A DNA stretch of 64,000 bases from assembly GCF_003426735.1 (NCBI RefSeq), contig NZ_QVON01000003.1, positions 372,001 through 436,000 of the forward strand, read 5' to 3'. The notes under the pieces were generated by a model. That model was not told where the DNA came from and searched no databases. It saw nothing but the letters and a program-made list of their open reading frames with translations. The position numbers and the translations under genes were made by a program. Origin of the DNA: Arenibacter sp. P308M17 (lineage in GTDB: Bacteria; Bacteroidota; Bacteroidia; Flavobacteriales; Flavobacteriaceae). Positions 1 through 8,850 of this stretch are shown here, piece by piece (the stretch's first letter is position 1; every line of letters starts with the position of its first letter).

Positions 1-449
1 CTAAAATAAAAACAGCCATTTCGGAGGAATACACCCTTATTATACTCATGGATAATAATGGGGATTTTGAATATTCCCTAGATGGTTATAATTACCAAGA
101 CGATAATGAGTTTACCAATACTGAGGGCGGATTATATACCCTCTTTGCCCGTGAGAAAAACCACTGTGGCACAACAAATCTCCCTTATGTTCATTTGATA
201 ATCCCCAAATTTTTCACTCCCAATGGGGATGGTATACATGATACTTTCAAAATTAGCGGGGCCGAAAATTTAAAACCGGTACAATTAAGTATTTTCGACC
301 GCTATGGCAACCTTTTAAAAACCACCATGAACAATCCTTTCGAATGGGATGGTAGTTATAAAGGGCAGGCGCTTCCCGCCTCTGATTATTGGTTTCAATT
401 TAAAGTTAACAACAATATAAAAAAAGGTCATTTCGCTTTAAAAAGATAA
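1..449 (+). CDS. T9SS type B sorting domain protein (3' fragment)
   Basis: This is the C-terminal end of a gene that begins before the window; the reading frame is open from base 3. The residues match the C-terminus of the next gene (785-2662) almost position by position, including the block FFTPNGDG, a FDRYG strand, an EWDG motif and the ending KKGHFALKR. That block is the gliding-motility-associated C-terminal domain (TIGR04131 type), the signal for export by the type IX secretion system and anchoring at the cell surface in Bacteroidota. The upstream effector part cannot be seen. Together with the next gene it looks like a tandem duplication. No hairpin terminator is evident after the stop. 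Confidence 0.85.
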   Translation, partial: KIKTAISEEYTLIILMDNNGDFEYSLDGYNYQDDNEFTNTEGGLYTLFAREKNHCGTTNLPYVHLIIPKFFTPNGDGIHDTFKISGAENLKPVQLSIFDRYGNLLKTTMNNPFEWDGSYKGQALPASDYWFQFKVNNNIKKGHFALKR

Positions 450-784
450 TTTCTAGTAAAAACAAGAGGCCGCCAAGGGGGCAAATGAAACCGCTGGACC
501 AAAATACAGCTTCCAATTCGTTAGGAAAGGAGCCTCCGCCCCTTTTCTTCAATCTTCCTGAAATCGTAAGTCATTCTAAATTGTTTGTCTTTAAATCCGC
601 CCTACTAAGGGTACCCGCTTCATTCATTTTACACTGGGCAAAAAATAAGTTTAATCCATGAAAGCAAAAAGATATTATACATTAACCTGCGGCGACTGCC
701 AACACCAACGCATAGGTAATCGTCAATATTTACCAATGGTCTTTCCTTTGTTCTTTATTACCTCAAAATATATATCTTTAAAAC
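450..784. other. Intergenic gap, no gene seen
   Basis: A 335-bp spacer between the two T9SS paralogues. Short open frames here (for example 658-891) have no recognisable composition or start context and overlap the next gene's signal peptide in another frame. No repeat, RNA or clear terminator was found. It presumably carries the promoter of the downstream gene. Confidence 0.5.
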
Positions 785-2662
785 GTGATCAAAATATTAT
801 GGCGGATTATTGCGCCAATACAACTTTTCTGTCTCCTTGGCACAACCGGCACAAAGGCCCAATTTGGATTTTGCTCCGGAAATACCGGTGAGCCCATCTT
901 TACGGAAACCTTTGGCGAAGGGCTTTTATACGGCCCCCCTTTGGCCAGTGGAAGTACTTCCTACCAATATGTAGGTGGATCCCCATCAGACGGTAGTTAT
1001 ACGATCTCCAATGCCACCCCTTTTTACAATTGGCACAATATTACGGACCACACCCAAAACGACACCCAAGGAAAGTCTTTTATTGTCAATGCTGATTACA
1101 CCTCCGGAGAATTTTTCAGACGCGAGGTATCAGGGCTTTGCGAAAACACTTCCTACGAATTTTCATCCTGGCTCATTAATTTATTGCCGGCCTCGGGATG
1201 TAGCGGAAATGGAATCCCCATAAATGTTAAATTTCAAATTTGGGATGATACGGAAACCAACTTATTGGCATCGGGCGACACCGGAAACATTCACGGAACG
1301 GCAACTCCCATTTGGCGTCAGTACGGCCTGGTATTCCAAACTTTGCCAGCTCAGACTTCGGTAATCCTGAAAATGTTGAACAACGGCGTTGGCGGCTGTG
1401 GCAATGATCTTGCCATAGATGACATCGTATTTAAAACTTGTGGCGATTATATTGAACTCACCGATGCCCAAAATAGATCCAATCTTACACAGTGTGAAAC
1501 AGATCCCGCAAGCAGTGTACAACTTACGGCCACCCCGGACTTTTCCATTTACAAAACCCATGCCTTTCAATGGCAACAGAGTACCGATAGTATAAATTGG
1601 ACGGATCTTTCAGGGCAGACCAACCCTACCTATACCTCTGGAGTTTTGACCAGTTCCACCTATTTTAGGGTTAAAATGGCCGAAGATGCCATTAATCTGG
1701 CCAATTCTCTATGCAGTACCATTTCCGACGTTTACGAGGTTTTGATAGTTCCCCAACCCGCTCCCCCACAAAGCAATGGCAATATTGCAAGCTGTAGGGA
1801 CCAGAACAGGGCATTATCGGTCTCCGTACCGGAAAACATCCGGGTAAATTGGTACGATGCCCCCATTGGTGGCCAACTTTTGCTATCCAACAGCACCACC
1901 TACAGCTCCCTAACATCCGGTACCTATTACGCCGAGGCCATATCTACCTTGGCTGATTGCTATGCCGATCAACGAACGGCAATTAACATAACTATATACG
2001 ATCTGCCGGATGTAAGTGATGAAACCCTAAGTTTCTGTGAAAATACGACCATTGCCCTATCCGCAGGCATAAGTAATGTTGATTATGAGTGGAATACTGG
2101 CGAAACCACGGCCAATATCAATGTAACCAACCCTGGGATCTATACGGTAAAAGTGACCAATGCCAACGGATGCACCGCCCTGAAAACAATTGGCCTGAAT
2201 CAAATCGACTCCCCTAAAATCCGATCTGCCGTTTCCGAAGAACACACGCTCTCCATATTTACCGAAAACAACGGAAACTTTGAATACTCGTTGGATGGAT
2301 ATAGTTACCAAAGTGAAAACCTATTTAATAAGGTAGAAGGAGGCTCATATACGCTATATGTCCGGGAACGGAACAATTGTGGCATAGCTACTTTGGATTA
2401 TATCCATCTCGTAATCCCCAAATTTTTTACTCCCAATGGAGATGGCGTGAACGATATATTTGAAATTAAGGTTCTGGAAAAATTTAATTTTTCAAAAATG
2501 AGTTTGTTCGACCGCTATGGCCAACTTATCAAGACCTCCCAAAACAGCCCGTTCAACTGGGACGGAACCTTTAATGGAACAGCCTTGCCGGCCTCCGACT
2601 ACTGGTATCATATAACTATAAACGATACCTTTAAAAAAGGGCATTTTTCCCTTAAAAGATAG
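785..2662 (+). CDS. T9SS type B sorting domain secreted protein with Ig-like repeats
   Basis: A 625-residue exported surface protein. It uses a GTG start followed by a hydrophobic signal peptide ending near TKAQ (about residue 25). An N-terminal region of about 190 residues has paired cysteines and a jelly-roll-like pattern (FTETFGEG near the start, AIDDIVF near its end), as in MAM/carbohydrate-binding-like domains. Two Ig/PKD-like modules follow, the second with YEWNTGETTANI and a Val-Thr-rich strand ending in NGCTA. The last ~90 residues are the TIGR04131 sorting domain with FFTPNGDG and terminal KKGHFSLKR. It is secreted through T9SS and probably acts as an adhesin or surface matrix protein; the ligand is unknown. 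It is a close paralogue of the upstream fragment. Confidence 0.85.
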   Translation: MIKILWRIIAPIQLFCLLGTTGTKAQFGFCSGNTGEPIFTETFGEGLLYGPPLASGSTSYQYVGGSPSDGSYTISNATPFYNWHNITDHTQNDTQGKSFIVNADYTSGEFFRREVSGLCENTSYEFSSWLINLLPASGCSGNGIPINVKFQIWDDTETNLLASGDTGNIHGTATPIWRQYGLVFQTLPAQTSVILKMLNNGVGGCGNDLAIDDIVFKTCGDYIELTDAQNRSNLTQCETDPASSVQLTATPDFSIYKTHAFQWQQSTDSINWTDLSGQTNPTYTSGVLTSSTYFRVKMAEDAINLANSLCSTISDVYEVLIVPQPAPPQSNGNIASCRDQNRALSVSVPENIRVNWYDAPIGGQLLLSNSTTYSSLTSGTYYAEAISTLADCYADQRTAINITIYDLPDVSDETLSFCENTTIALSAGISNVDYEWNTGETTANINVTNPGIYTVKVTNANGCTALKTIGLNQIDSPKIRSAVSEEHTLSIFTENNGNFEYSLDGYSYQSENLFNKVEGGSYTLYVRERNNCGIATLDYIHLVIPKFFTPNGDGVNDIFEIKVLEKFNFSKMSLFDRYGQLIKTSQNSPFNWDGTFNGTALPASDYWYHITINDTFKKGHFSLKR

Positions 2663-2789
2663 TTTTGACAGAAAATGGACCAATAAGTACCCCTTTCCAT
2701 CGCCAAAACAAACCTAAATAACCATCAAACATGTCTCAGCTAGTTCTAATTCAATTTACTTTCCTATTTTTACATATTGATTTTCAACT

Positions 2790-3668
2790 ATGAGTACATC
2801 TTTTGAACGTTTTCAAAAAAGAAAGCTTATCTCCTCCTATTTTTCAGTGGTCCTAAGTATTGGATTGGTACTTTTTTTATTGGGCATCTTGGGACTTTTG
2901 GTGCTGAACACCAAAAAACTGGCCGATCATTTTAAGGAACAGATCACCATATCCGTCTTCCTTAAGGACAATGCCAAAGAAGTGGAGGTGGACCAATTGC
3001 AAAAAAGTTTGGCCATGGCCGAATACACCAAAAAGGCCACCTACGTTTCCAAAGAACAGGCGGCAGAACAACACAGCGAGGAAATTGGGGAAAATTTCTT
3101 GGATTTCCTGGGGTATAACCCCCTTAAGAATTCCATAGACGTACAACTTAAGGCCGATTATGTTTCTACTGAGAAGATTGCCGAAATAGCAGAGGAAATT
3201 TCGAGCCGGGACTATATTGAGGAAGTGAGCTACGACAAACCGCTGATTACCCTTTTGAACGACAACGTAAAAAAAATAAGTTTCTGGATTTTGGTAGCCA
3301 GTGGTATTTTTACCTTTATCGCCGTACTGTTGATCAACAGTTCCATCCGACTATCCATTTACTCCAAGCGCTTTATCATAAAAACCATGCAGATGGTTGG
3401 GGCTACCAAAACTTTTATCCGCCGACCTTTTATCTGGACCAACATAAAACTAGGGATCCTTGGTGCGGTCCTGGCCTTAATTGCATTGGGCTTTGTAATA
3501 TATTATGTAAATATAAATTTTCCGGAACTTAACCTATTTCAGGAACCTGCAATTCTCATAATTCTTTTTGCAAGTGTCTTTTTTTTAGGGGTCCTGATTT
3601 CATTGATAAGCACATTTTTTGCAACACAACGTTTCTTAAATCTTAGAACAGACGATTTATATTATTAA
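2790..3668 (+). CDS. ftsX: Cell division protein FtsX
   Basis: A 292-residue inner-membrane protein of the FtsX family, the permease-like partner of FtsE that couples divisome activity to peptidoglycan hydrolases. One membrane segment lies near residues 18-42, then a periplasmic domain of ~120 residues, then three membrane segments near 165-187, 215-240 and 255-280, which is the expected FtsX topology. The segment MQMVGATKTFIRRPF just after the second membrane helix is typical of the family. FtsE is not next to it. It heads a run ftsX-DUF3098-uppP-truB with gaps of 3-9 bp, an order that recurs in Flavobacteriia, so co-transcription is likely. Confidence 0.93.
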   Translation: MSTSFERFQKRKLISSYFSVVLSIGLVLFLLGILGLLVLNTKKLADHFKEQITISVFLKDNAKEVEVDQLQKSLAMAEYTKKATYVSKEQAAEQHSEEIGENFLDFLGYNPLKNSIDVQLKADYVSTEKIAEIAEEISSRDYIEEVSYDKPLITLLNDNVKKISFWILVASGIFTFIAVLLINSSIRLSIYSKRFIIKTMQMVGATKTFIRRPFIWTNIKLGILGAVLALIALGFVIYYVNINFPELNLFQEPAILIILFASVFFLGVLISLISTFFATQRFLNLRTDDLYY

Positions 3669-3677
3669 CTTTGCGGT

Positions 3678-3944
3678 ATGGGTAAAAAACAAAAAAACAA
3701 TCAATCACAAAAGCCTGATCAGGAATTTATTTTTCAGAAAAAAAATTATCTTTTTATGTTTGTTGGTCTGGCTTTTATAAGCCTAGGGTTTATTCTTATG
3801 AGCGGTGGAGGCAGTGACGATCCCAATGTCTTTAATCCTGAAATCTATAATTTTAGAAGAATACGCCTTGCCCCAACTTTGGTATTGATCGGGCTGGGGA
3901 TAGAAGTGTACGCCATTCTGTTGAATCCGCATAAGAAGAAATAA
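3678..3944 (+). CDS. DUF3098 small membrane protein
   Basis: An 88-residue protein with a charged Lys/Gln-rich N-terminus (about 22 residues), then two membrane helices near residues 29-46 and 66-82 separated by a short Asp/Asn/Pro-rich loop (GGGSDDPNVFNPEIYNFRR). The loop pattern and size fit the Bacteroidota DUF3098 family, which has no established function. It starts 9 bp after ftsX and ends 3 bp before uppP. By position it is expected to work in cell-envelope growth, but that is inference only. Confidence 0.85.
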   Translation: MGKKQKNNQSQKPDQEFIFQKKNYLFMFVGLAFISLGFILMSGGGSDDPNVFNPEIYNFRRIRLAPTLVLIGLGIEVYAILLNPHKKK

Positions 3945-3947
3945 ATT

Positions 3948-4733
3948 TTGGACATATTTGAGGCTATTGTTCTTGCCATTATTGAAGGTATTACCGAGTA
4001 TTTGCCGGTTTCTTCAACTGGACACATGATTATAACATCTTCCTTCTTTGGTATTGCTCAGGAAGATTTTACCAAACTATTTACGATCGTTATCCAATTG
4101 GGCACCATTCTTTCAGTTGTGGTGCTGTACTTTAAACGATTTTTTCAAGGCATCGATTTTTATTATAAGCTTTTGATCGCTTTTATTCCGGCAGTGGTTT
4201 TCGGCCTCCTTTTAAGTGACCAAATCGACGCCTTACTGGAAAGTCCGCTCATAGTTGCCATTTCCCTGGTCATAGGAGGGTTTATCCTCTTAAAGGTGGA
4301 TGACTGGTTCGGAAATTCAGAAAACACCGAGATTTCCTATGCCACGGCTTTTAAGATTGGCCTCTTCCAGTGCTTGGCAATGATTCCTGGAGTTTCCAGA
4401 AGTGGTGCCAGTATTGTTGGAGGCATGACCCAAAAATTATCCCGGACAGCCGCGGCGGAGTTTTCATTCTTTCTAGCCTTGCCCACTATGCTTGGGGCTA
4501 CCCTTAAAAAGAGTTATGACTACTATTATGCCGGCTTCGCCCTTACCTCCGAACAAATAAATTTATTGATTATAGGAAACGTGGTAGGTTTTGTAGTGGC
4601 CCTCTTTGCCATTAAGACCTTTATTGGCTACTTAAGCAAGCACGGTTTTAAGATTTTTGGCTACTATAGAATAATAGTGGGTATCGCAATTATCGTCATA
4701 CATTATTTCATACGCCCATTAACGGTAATATAA
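3948..4733 (+). CDS. uppP: Undecaprenyl-diphosphate phosphatase UppP
   Basis: A 261-residue polytopic membrane enzyme that dephosphorylates undecaprenyl diphosphate to recycle the lipid carrier for peptidoglycan and O-antigen synthesis. Both family signatures are present: [14 protein letters not shown] (residues 13-26) and PGVSRSG (147-153), which carry the catalytic Glu, His and Arg residues. The start is TTG, 3 bp after the preceding stop; starting there gives the normal UppP N-terminus ([13 protein letters not shown]). Its stop overlaps the truB start in a TAATG arrangement, implying translational coupling. Confidence 0.95.
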   Translation: MDIFEAIVLAIIEGITEYLPVSSTGHMIITSSFFGIAQEDFTKLFTIVIQLGTILSVVVLYFKRFFQGIDFYYKLLIAFIPAVVFGLLLSDQIDALLESPLIVAISLVIGGFILLKVDDWFGNSENTEISYATAFKIGLFQCLAMIPGVSRSGASIVGGMTQKLSRTAAAEFSFFLALPTMLGATLKKSYDYYYAGFALTSEQINLLIIGNVVGFVVALFAIKTFIGYLSKHGFKIFGYYRIIVGIAIIVIHYFIRPLTVI

Positions 4734-5428
4734 TGACAAAGGAAGACTTTTTAGAGGGACAGGTTTTATTAATAGACAAACCGTTTGGTTGGTCGTCCTT
4801 CCAGGCCGTTAATTCCTTGAAATGGAAAATCAGAAAGAAATTTCAGCTTAAAAAGATCAAGATAGGCCATGCCGGGACCCTGGATCCCCTGGCAACAGGA
4901 TTATTACTTATCTGTACAGGAAAATCTACCAAGACCATAAACGAAATACAGGGACAGAAAAAAGAATACACCGGTACCATAACCCTTGGCGGCACCACTC
5001 CTTCCTACGATCTGGAAACGGAAATAAACGAAAACTTTCCCATAGACCATATCACCAAGGAATTGATCCATAGTACCGCTGCCCAATTTATTGGGGATAT
5101 TGAACAAATTCCCCCTGTTTTCTCGGCACTGAAAAAAGACGGCAAAAGACTTTATGAATACGCAAGGGAAGGCAAGGAAGTGGAGATTAAAAAAAGAAAG
5201 GTCACGATTACCGAATTTGAAATTACCGCTGTAGAACTCCCTTTAATACACTTTAGGGTGGTCTGCAGCAAAGGCACCTATATTAGGTCTTTGGCCCATG
5301 ATCTTGGAAAAGCCATGGATTCCGGAGCGCACTTATCCTCCTTAAAAAGAACCAAAATAGGGGATTACAACGTAAATAAAGCTCTAACCCCCGAGGAATT
5401 TGGTAAATTACTGCAAATCGACAGCTAA
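4733..5428 (+). CDS. truB: tRNA pseudouridine(55) synthase TruB
   Basis: A 231-residue cytoplasmic enzyme that converts U55 of the tRNA T-loop to pseudouridine. The catalytic motif GHAGTLDPLATG lies at residues 45-56, with nucleophile Asp51. IDKPFGWSS near the N-terminus, KKEYTG and CSKGTYIRSLAHDLG later in the chain are TruB hallmarks. It lacks the C-terminal PUA extension of E. coli TruB (314 aa), as usual for short Bacteroidota versions. It overlaps uppP by one base. Confidence 0.95.
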   Translation: MTKEDFLEGQVLLIDKPFGWSSFQAVNSLKWKIRKKFQLKKIKIGHAGTLDPLATGLLLICTGKSTKTINEIQGQKKEYTGTITLGGTTPSYDLETEINENFPIDHITKELIHSTAAQFIGDIEQIPPVFSALKKDGKRLYEYAREGKEVEIKKRKVTITEFEITAVELPLIHFRVVCSKGTYIRSLAHDLGKAMDSGAHLSSLKRTKIGDYNVNKALTPEEFGKLLQIDS

Positions 5429-5506
5429 ATTTCGATATTAAAAGTGGTAACCTTGACCGTTCGTCGATAATTTGAAATATTTTTGATAAAACGTGGTTAT
5501 ATCACT

Positions 5507-6238
5507 ATGAATTTAAACCGTAAACAACTTTCTTTCTTAATCACCTTCTTTTCCATGGCCTTGGTGGTGCTAGGGCTATACAACATCCACTTGGGACGTG
5601 AAGAAAGGGAGGATTATGATATTGAATTAAGTCTGTTGGAAGAGGAGGATATGGAGAAGCAAATCGAGGAAGAATTAAAGGAGATGGAGGAAATGGCCAA
5701 ATCCGATCCCGTTAAAAGTCATATGGCCTATAACGAGGCCAACAAACCAAGTTATGGCAATCCCGAGCCCCTTAAAACATTAGAGGAAATATTGGAAGAA
5801 CAAGAGCTATCCTCCAACAGTGACGACCCTACGGACTTTCTTAGCTCGGACTCCGAATATGCCGCAAGGGTAAAGGAATTAGCAAAAAGAAGAAGGGAAA
5901 AACAGGAAATCTTGGGGGAAAAGGAGGCCAGTAAAGAAACCCTGACCAACAATTTGGCCGAGAGACGGACTTCTGTTTCCTACTCCCTGGTAGATAGGAG
6001 GCATACCAACCTTCCCATACCCATTTACACCTGTATAGAAGGGGGTAAGGTTGTCATTAACATTAAGGTAGACCAGTTGGGAAAGGTCATAGAGGCCGAA
6101 GTAAACAAAAAAAGCTCCAGTACCCTCAATGGATGTCTAGTGGACAACGCCATTGAATATGCCTTAAAATCCAAATTCAATACCGGAGAAAAGGTGGAGC
6201 AAATGGGCAGCATTACCTATCTATTTCAAGAAAAGTAA
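5507..6238 (+). CDS. TonB-like periplasmic protein
   Basis: A protein of about 243 residues when started at the ATG at 5507; an in-frame TTG at 5483 is less likely because the ATG sits directly before the charged N-terminus and the single membrane anchor (residues ~7-24). A strongly acidic Glu-rich stretch and an Arg/Lys/Glu-rich segment follow. The last ~75 residues (YTCIEGGKVVINIKVDQ, then GKVIEA and a terminal KSKFN) resemble the TonB C-terminal beta-alpha-beta domain that energises outer-membrane receptors. The polar linker is unlike the Pro-rich linker of classical TonB. Its 3' end overlaps the convergent thioredoxin-fold gene by 18 bp. Confidence 0.65.
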   Translation: MNLNRKQLSFLITFFSMALVVLGLYNIHLGREEREDYDIELSLLEEEDMEKQIEEELKEMEEMAKSDPVKSHMAYNEANKPSYGNPEPLKTLEEILEEQELSSNSDDPTDFLSSDSEYAARVKELAKRRREKQEILGEKEASKETLTNNLAERRTSVSYSLVDRRHTNLPIPIYTCIEGGKVVINIKVDQLGKVIEAEVNKKSSSTLNGCLVDNAIEYALKSKFNTGEKVEQMGSITYLFQEK

Positions 6239-6844
6239 AGATAAAAGATCGTTCACCGTATTTTGCCCCTTATCCTTATTGTACCAGAGCTGTAGGTCCT
6301 GTTTAAATTCTGCCGTCAACTTTCCATATTTATGTTTATAGTCCTGCACCATTTTGGCAGCGATAGAGGGTCGGGAACCCCATTCCCCCAGAACCTCGCC
6401 CGATGTACCATCAAGGGAAATCAGTTTTGGAATGGCCATGGTACCATTGGATAAAAATTGCTCCATTAGCTCCGGATGCCCATCGCGCAATACCACTCTT
6501 AACGAAATATTCGTATTCATTGCCGCTATCTTATTCATTATTGGTAGCGTTTGGGCCGCATCTCCACACCAACTTTCCGTAAGCACCAACCAGATAATTT
6601 TCTTAACAACCTTTTTTATTTTGGCTTCGGAATCGGCACTGATCTTAATGGTCTTATCCAAACGCTTCATTCGTTGATCGTTCAGACGCGTATAATAGCT
6701 CAGTTCCTGACTTTCTATAGATCCAGTAGACCTGCCCTCTAAAGCTAAATTGGAAACCAATAACCTGTATTCCATATAATCCATGGACGACTTTAAACCA
6801 TCCCTGACCAACTCATGCTCAGTTTTCCCTACTACTTGCTCCAT
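6221..6844 (-). CDS. Thioredoxin-family protein with single active-site Cys
   Basis: A 207-residue cytoplasmic protein without a signal peptide. The centre has a thioredoxin-like strand and active-site segment LTESWCGDAAQ (Cys93), followed by a MAIPKLI segment with the cis-Pro typical of the fold. The usual CxxC is reduced to CGDA, so it cannot work as a classic dithiol reductase. Families of this kind in Flavobacteriia are simply called thioredoxin family protein; the role is unknown. The N-terminal ~75 residues are helical and charged. It is transcribed toward the TonB-like gene, with which it overlaps by 18 bp. Confidence 0.75.
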   Translation of the reverse strand: MEQVVGKTEHELVRDGLKSSMDYMEYRLLVSNLALEGRSTGSIESQELSYYTRLNDQRMKRLDKTIKISADSEAKIKKVVKKIIWLVLTESWCGDAAQTLPIMNKIAAMNTNISLRVVLRDGHPELMEQFLSNGTMAIPKLISLDGTSGEVLGEWGSRPSIAAKMVQDYKHKYGKLTAEFKQDLQLWYNKDKGQNTVNDLLSLLFLK

Positions 6845-6963
6845 AAAATATTAATCCTAGATATTCCAAAATTAAACCTTCTCCAGGTCACCTTTGGTAA
6901 CAACGGTTACATTGGTAGTTTTGCTTTGGAAATACTTACAGTACTATTAAGGATCGGAAAATA

Positions 6964-7899
6964 TTAATGGTTCATGGCCCGCTTTTTGATCATCCCCCCT
7001 TTGGTATCATTGATACTATTCATTACCACAAAGGCATTAGGGTCTATCTTTTCCAGTTCCGTGTTTAATTTACTGATCTCCAGTCTGGTAATTACCGCAT
7101 AAATAATGTCGTACTCATTATGGGTACCACTTTTTCCGTACCCCCCATGACCCTTATAAATGGTAAGGCCCCTTCCCAGTTTTTCCGTAATCATAAGTCT
7201 GATCTCCTCACTGCGTGCAGATATAATGGTGACCCCGGTGTACTCCTCGATCCCATCCACCACGAAATCCAAAGTTTTGGAAGCCGACAAATAGGTCAAC
7301 ATGGAATAAAGTGCCGTTTCCAAAGAAAGAAAATAGGCAGCTGCCAAGAATATTATAATATTTATTACAATAATATTATCCCCTATTTTGGTCCTTAATT
7401 TCCTACTCAGATAAATGGCGAGTACCTCGGTACCATCCAAGACACCCCCACCCCTAATGGAAAGACCAATTCCCGCCCCTAGGAAGAAACCTCCAAAAAC
7501 CGCTACCAAGAGTTTGTCCTCGGTGACTTCCGGAAAGTGTACCGTGGCCAAAACTATGGCCAGGCCAATAATGGCCAAAGAGGCCTTGATGGCAAATTGT
7601 TTACCTATTACCTTATAACCAAGAAATATAAATGGAATATTAACAAGAATAATCAATATGTATAAGGGCATGGACGAGATTTCCGAAATCAATAGTGAAA
7701 TTCCCGTAGCCCCACCATCAATAAAACTATTGGGCAATAAAAAACTTTCCAAACCGAAAGCAGCCGAAAAAATCCCCGCTATAATAAATAGGGCATCATG
7801 TATGTCGGCAAAAATTCCAACCCTAAACCTTCGGGATTTTTTCCAATAGGAATAGAGGTTGGATCTAAAGTCATGACTCTTTTTCTTTTTATCGGGCAT
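6964..7899 (-). CDS. YitT family membrane protein
   Basis: A 311-residue protein with five or six membrane helices in the first ~215 residues and a soluble C-terminal DUF2179 domain (~residues 220-300). The block FLLPNSFIDGGATGISLL and a second Gly-rich repeat (GGFFLGAGIGLSIRGGG, then DGTEVLA) are typical of YitT/YebE-like proteins, whose transported substrate is not established. The C-terminal block GRGLTIYKGHGGYG is the DUF2179 signature. It is probably monocistronic, with 333 bp of upstream spacer. Confidence 0.88.
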   Translation of the reverse strand: MPDKKKKSHDFRSNLYSYWKKSRRFRVGIFADIHDALFIIAGIFSAAFGLESFLLPNSFIDGGATGISLLISEISSMPLYILIILVNIPFIFLGYKVIGKQFAIKASLAIIGLAIVLATVHFPEVTEDKLLVAVFGGFFLGAGIGLSIRGGGVLDGTEVLAIYLSRKLRTKIGDNIIVINIIIFLAAAYFLSLETALYSMLTYLSASKTLDFVVDGIEEYTGVTIISARSEEIRLMITEKLGRGLTIYKGHGGYGKSGTHNEYDIIYAVITRLEISKLNTELEKIDPNAFVVMNSINDTKGGMIKKRAMNH

Positions 7900-8232
7900 A
7901 TGTTAATAATAAAATAGGATTAATCAAAAGTAAGTACAGGCAGAAGTATAAGTGACTATCAAAAAAAATAATTTTATATTTATTAAAAGAAAATAAATTG
8001 CACCATTGCAAAACCGTGAAATTAAAAAATCAAAATTGAATATTAGGAATCCCTTGGTCCATAAATAAAATTAATTTCGAATCTATTGGTTATTCCCAAA
8101 CATCGGTCTGCCCTAAGGGCTTGGTCCAAGAAAGGGAATCCCGACAATTCCCAATGTACTATCATTAAGTAATGAATACATACCTATAACGACCATTAGG
8201 ATTCCATTAAACTAATCCATTTAGAAGCCCAT
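7900..8232. other. Intergenic spacer between divergent genes
   Basis: A 333-bp AT-rich stretch between the divergent YitT gene and the arsenosugar-type cluster. No open frame, RNA or repeat was recognised. It must hold promoters in both directions; a runs-of-A/T region at 7960-8000 is the most AT-rich part, but no convincing -33/-7 pair was found. Confidence 0.45.
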
Positions 8233-8844
8233 ATGACCCTCCCCAAAGATTTACTGATCATATTTACACGGAACCCCGAACTTGGGAAATGCAAAACCAG
8301 GTTGGCCGCAACTGTGGGCAATGAGATTGCCCTGAACATATATCAGTTTTTACTTGAACACACCAAAAATATTACCAAGGGCTTAGTTGTTGGGAAATGG
8401 GTATTCTATTCCGATGAAATTTGGGAAAATGATATTTGGGAGCAACCCATTTATGAAAAAAAAATACAATCCGGCAAGGATTTGGGAGAACGAATGGCCA
8501 ATGCCTTTAAGGACGGATTTAATGCAGGCCATGAAAAAATTATTATTATTGGCAGTGATATGTACGATTTAAACGAAAGCGATTTGATGGAGGCTTTTAA
8601 GATCTTGGACCAGCATGATTATGTAATAGGCCCGGCCATTGATGGCGGGTATTATTTGCTAGGGATGAAAGTCTTAAACCCGGCTCTTTTTAAAAATAAA
8701 TCCTGGGGCGCGGATACCGTATTGGAGGCAACATTGGAAGATTTGAAAGGAAAAAACTACGGCTTGTTGGCTCCTAAAAATGATATTGACTATTTTGAAG
8801 ATATCAAGGATATTGAAATCTTCCGAACTTTTTTAAAAAATTAA
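8233..8844 (+). CDS. TIGR04282-family arsenosugar glycosyltransferase
   Basis: A 203-residue GT-A-fold protein (DUF2064 / TIGR04282). The N-terminal nucleotide-sugar motif FTRNPELGKCKTRLA, the strand IIIGSDMYDL (DxD-like region) and GPAIDGGYYLLGM are the family signatures. TIGR04282 proteins are named for their recurrent linkage to arsenosugar biosynthesis genes, which is exactly the context here: PNP starts 6 bp downstream, then arsM and the second glycosyltransferase TIGR04283. The proposed role is attaching or forming the sugar part of an arsenosugar; the actual donor is unknown. It is the first gene of the cluster. Confidence 0.88.
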   Translation: MTLPKDLLIIFTRNPELGKCKTRLAATVGNEIALNIYQFLLEHTKNITKGLVVGKWVFYSDEIWENDIWEQPIYEKKIQSGKDLGERMANAFKDGFNAGHEKIIIIGSDMYDLNESDLMEAFKILDQHDYVIGPAIDGGYYLLGMKVLNPALFKNKSWGADTVLEATLEDLKGKNYGLLAPKNDIDYFEDIKDIEIFRTFLKN

Positions 8845-8850
8845 AATTTT

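Noticed and set aside
658-891. 77-codon frame before the second T9SS gene
   Set aside because: It overlaps the signal peptide of the real gene in another frame and has no family features.
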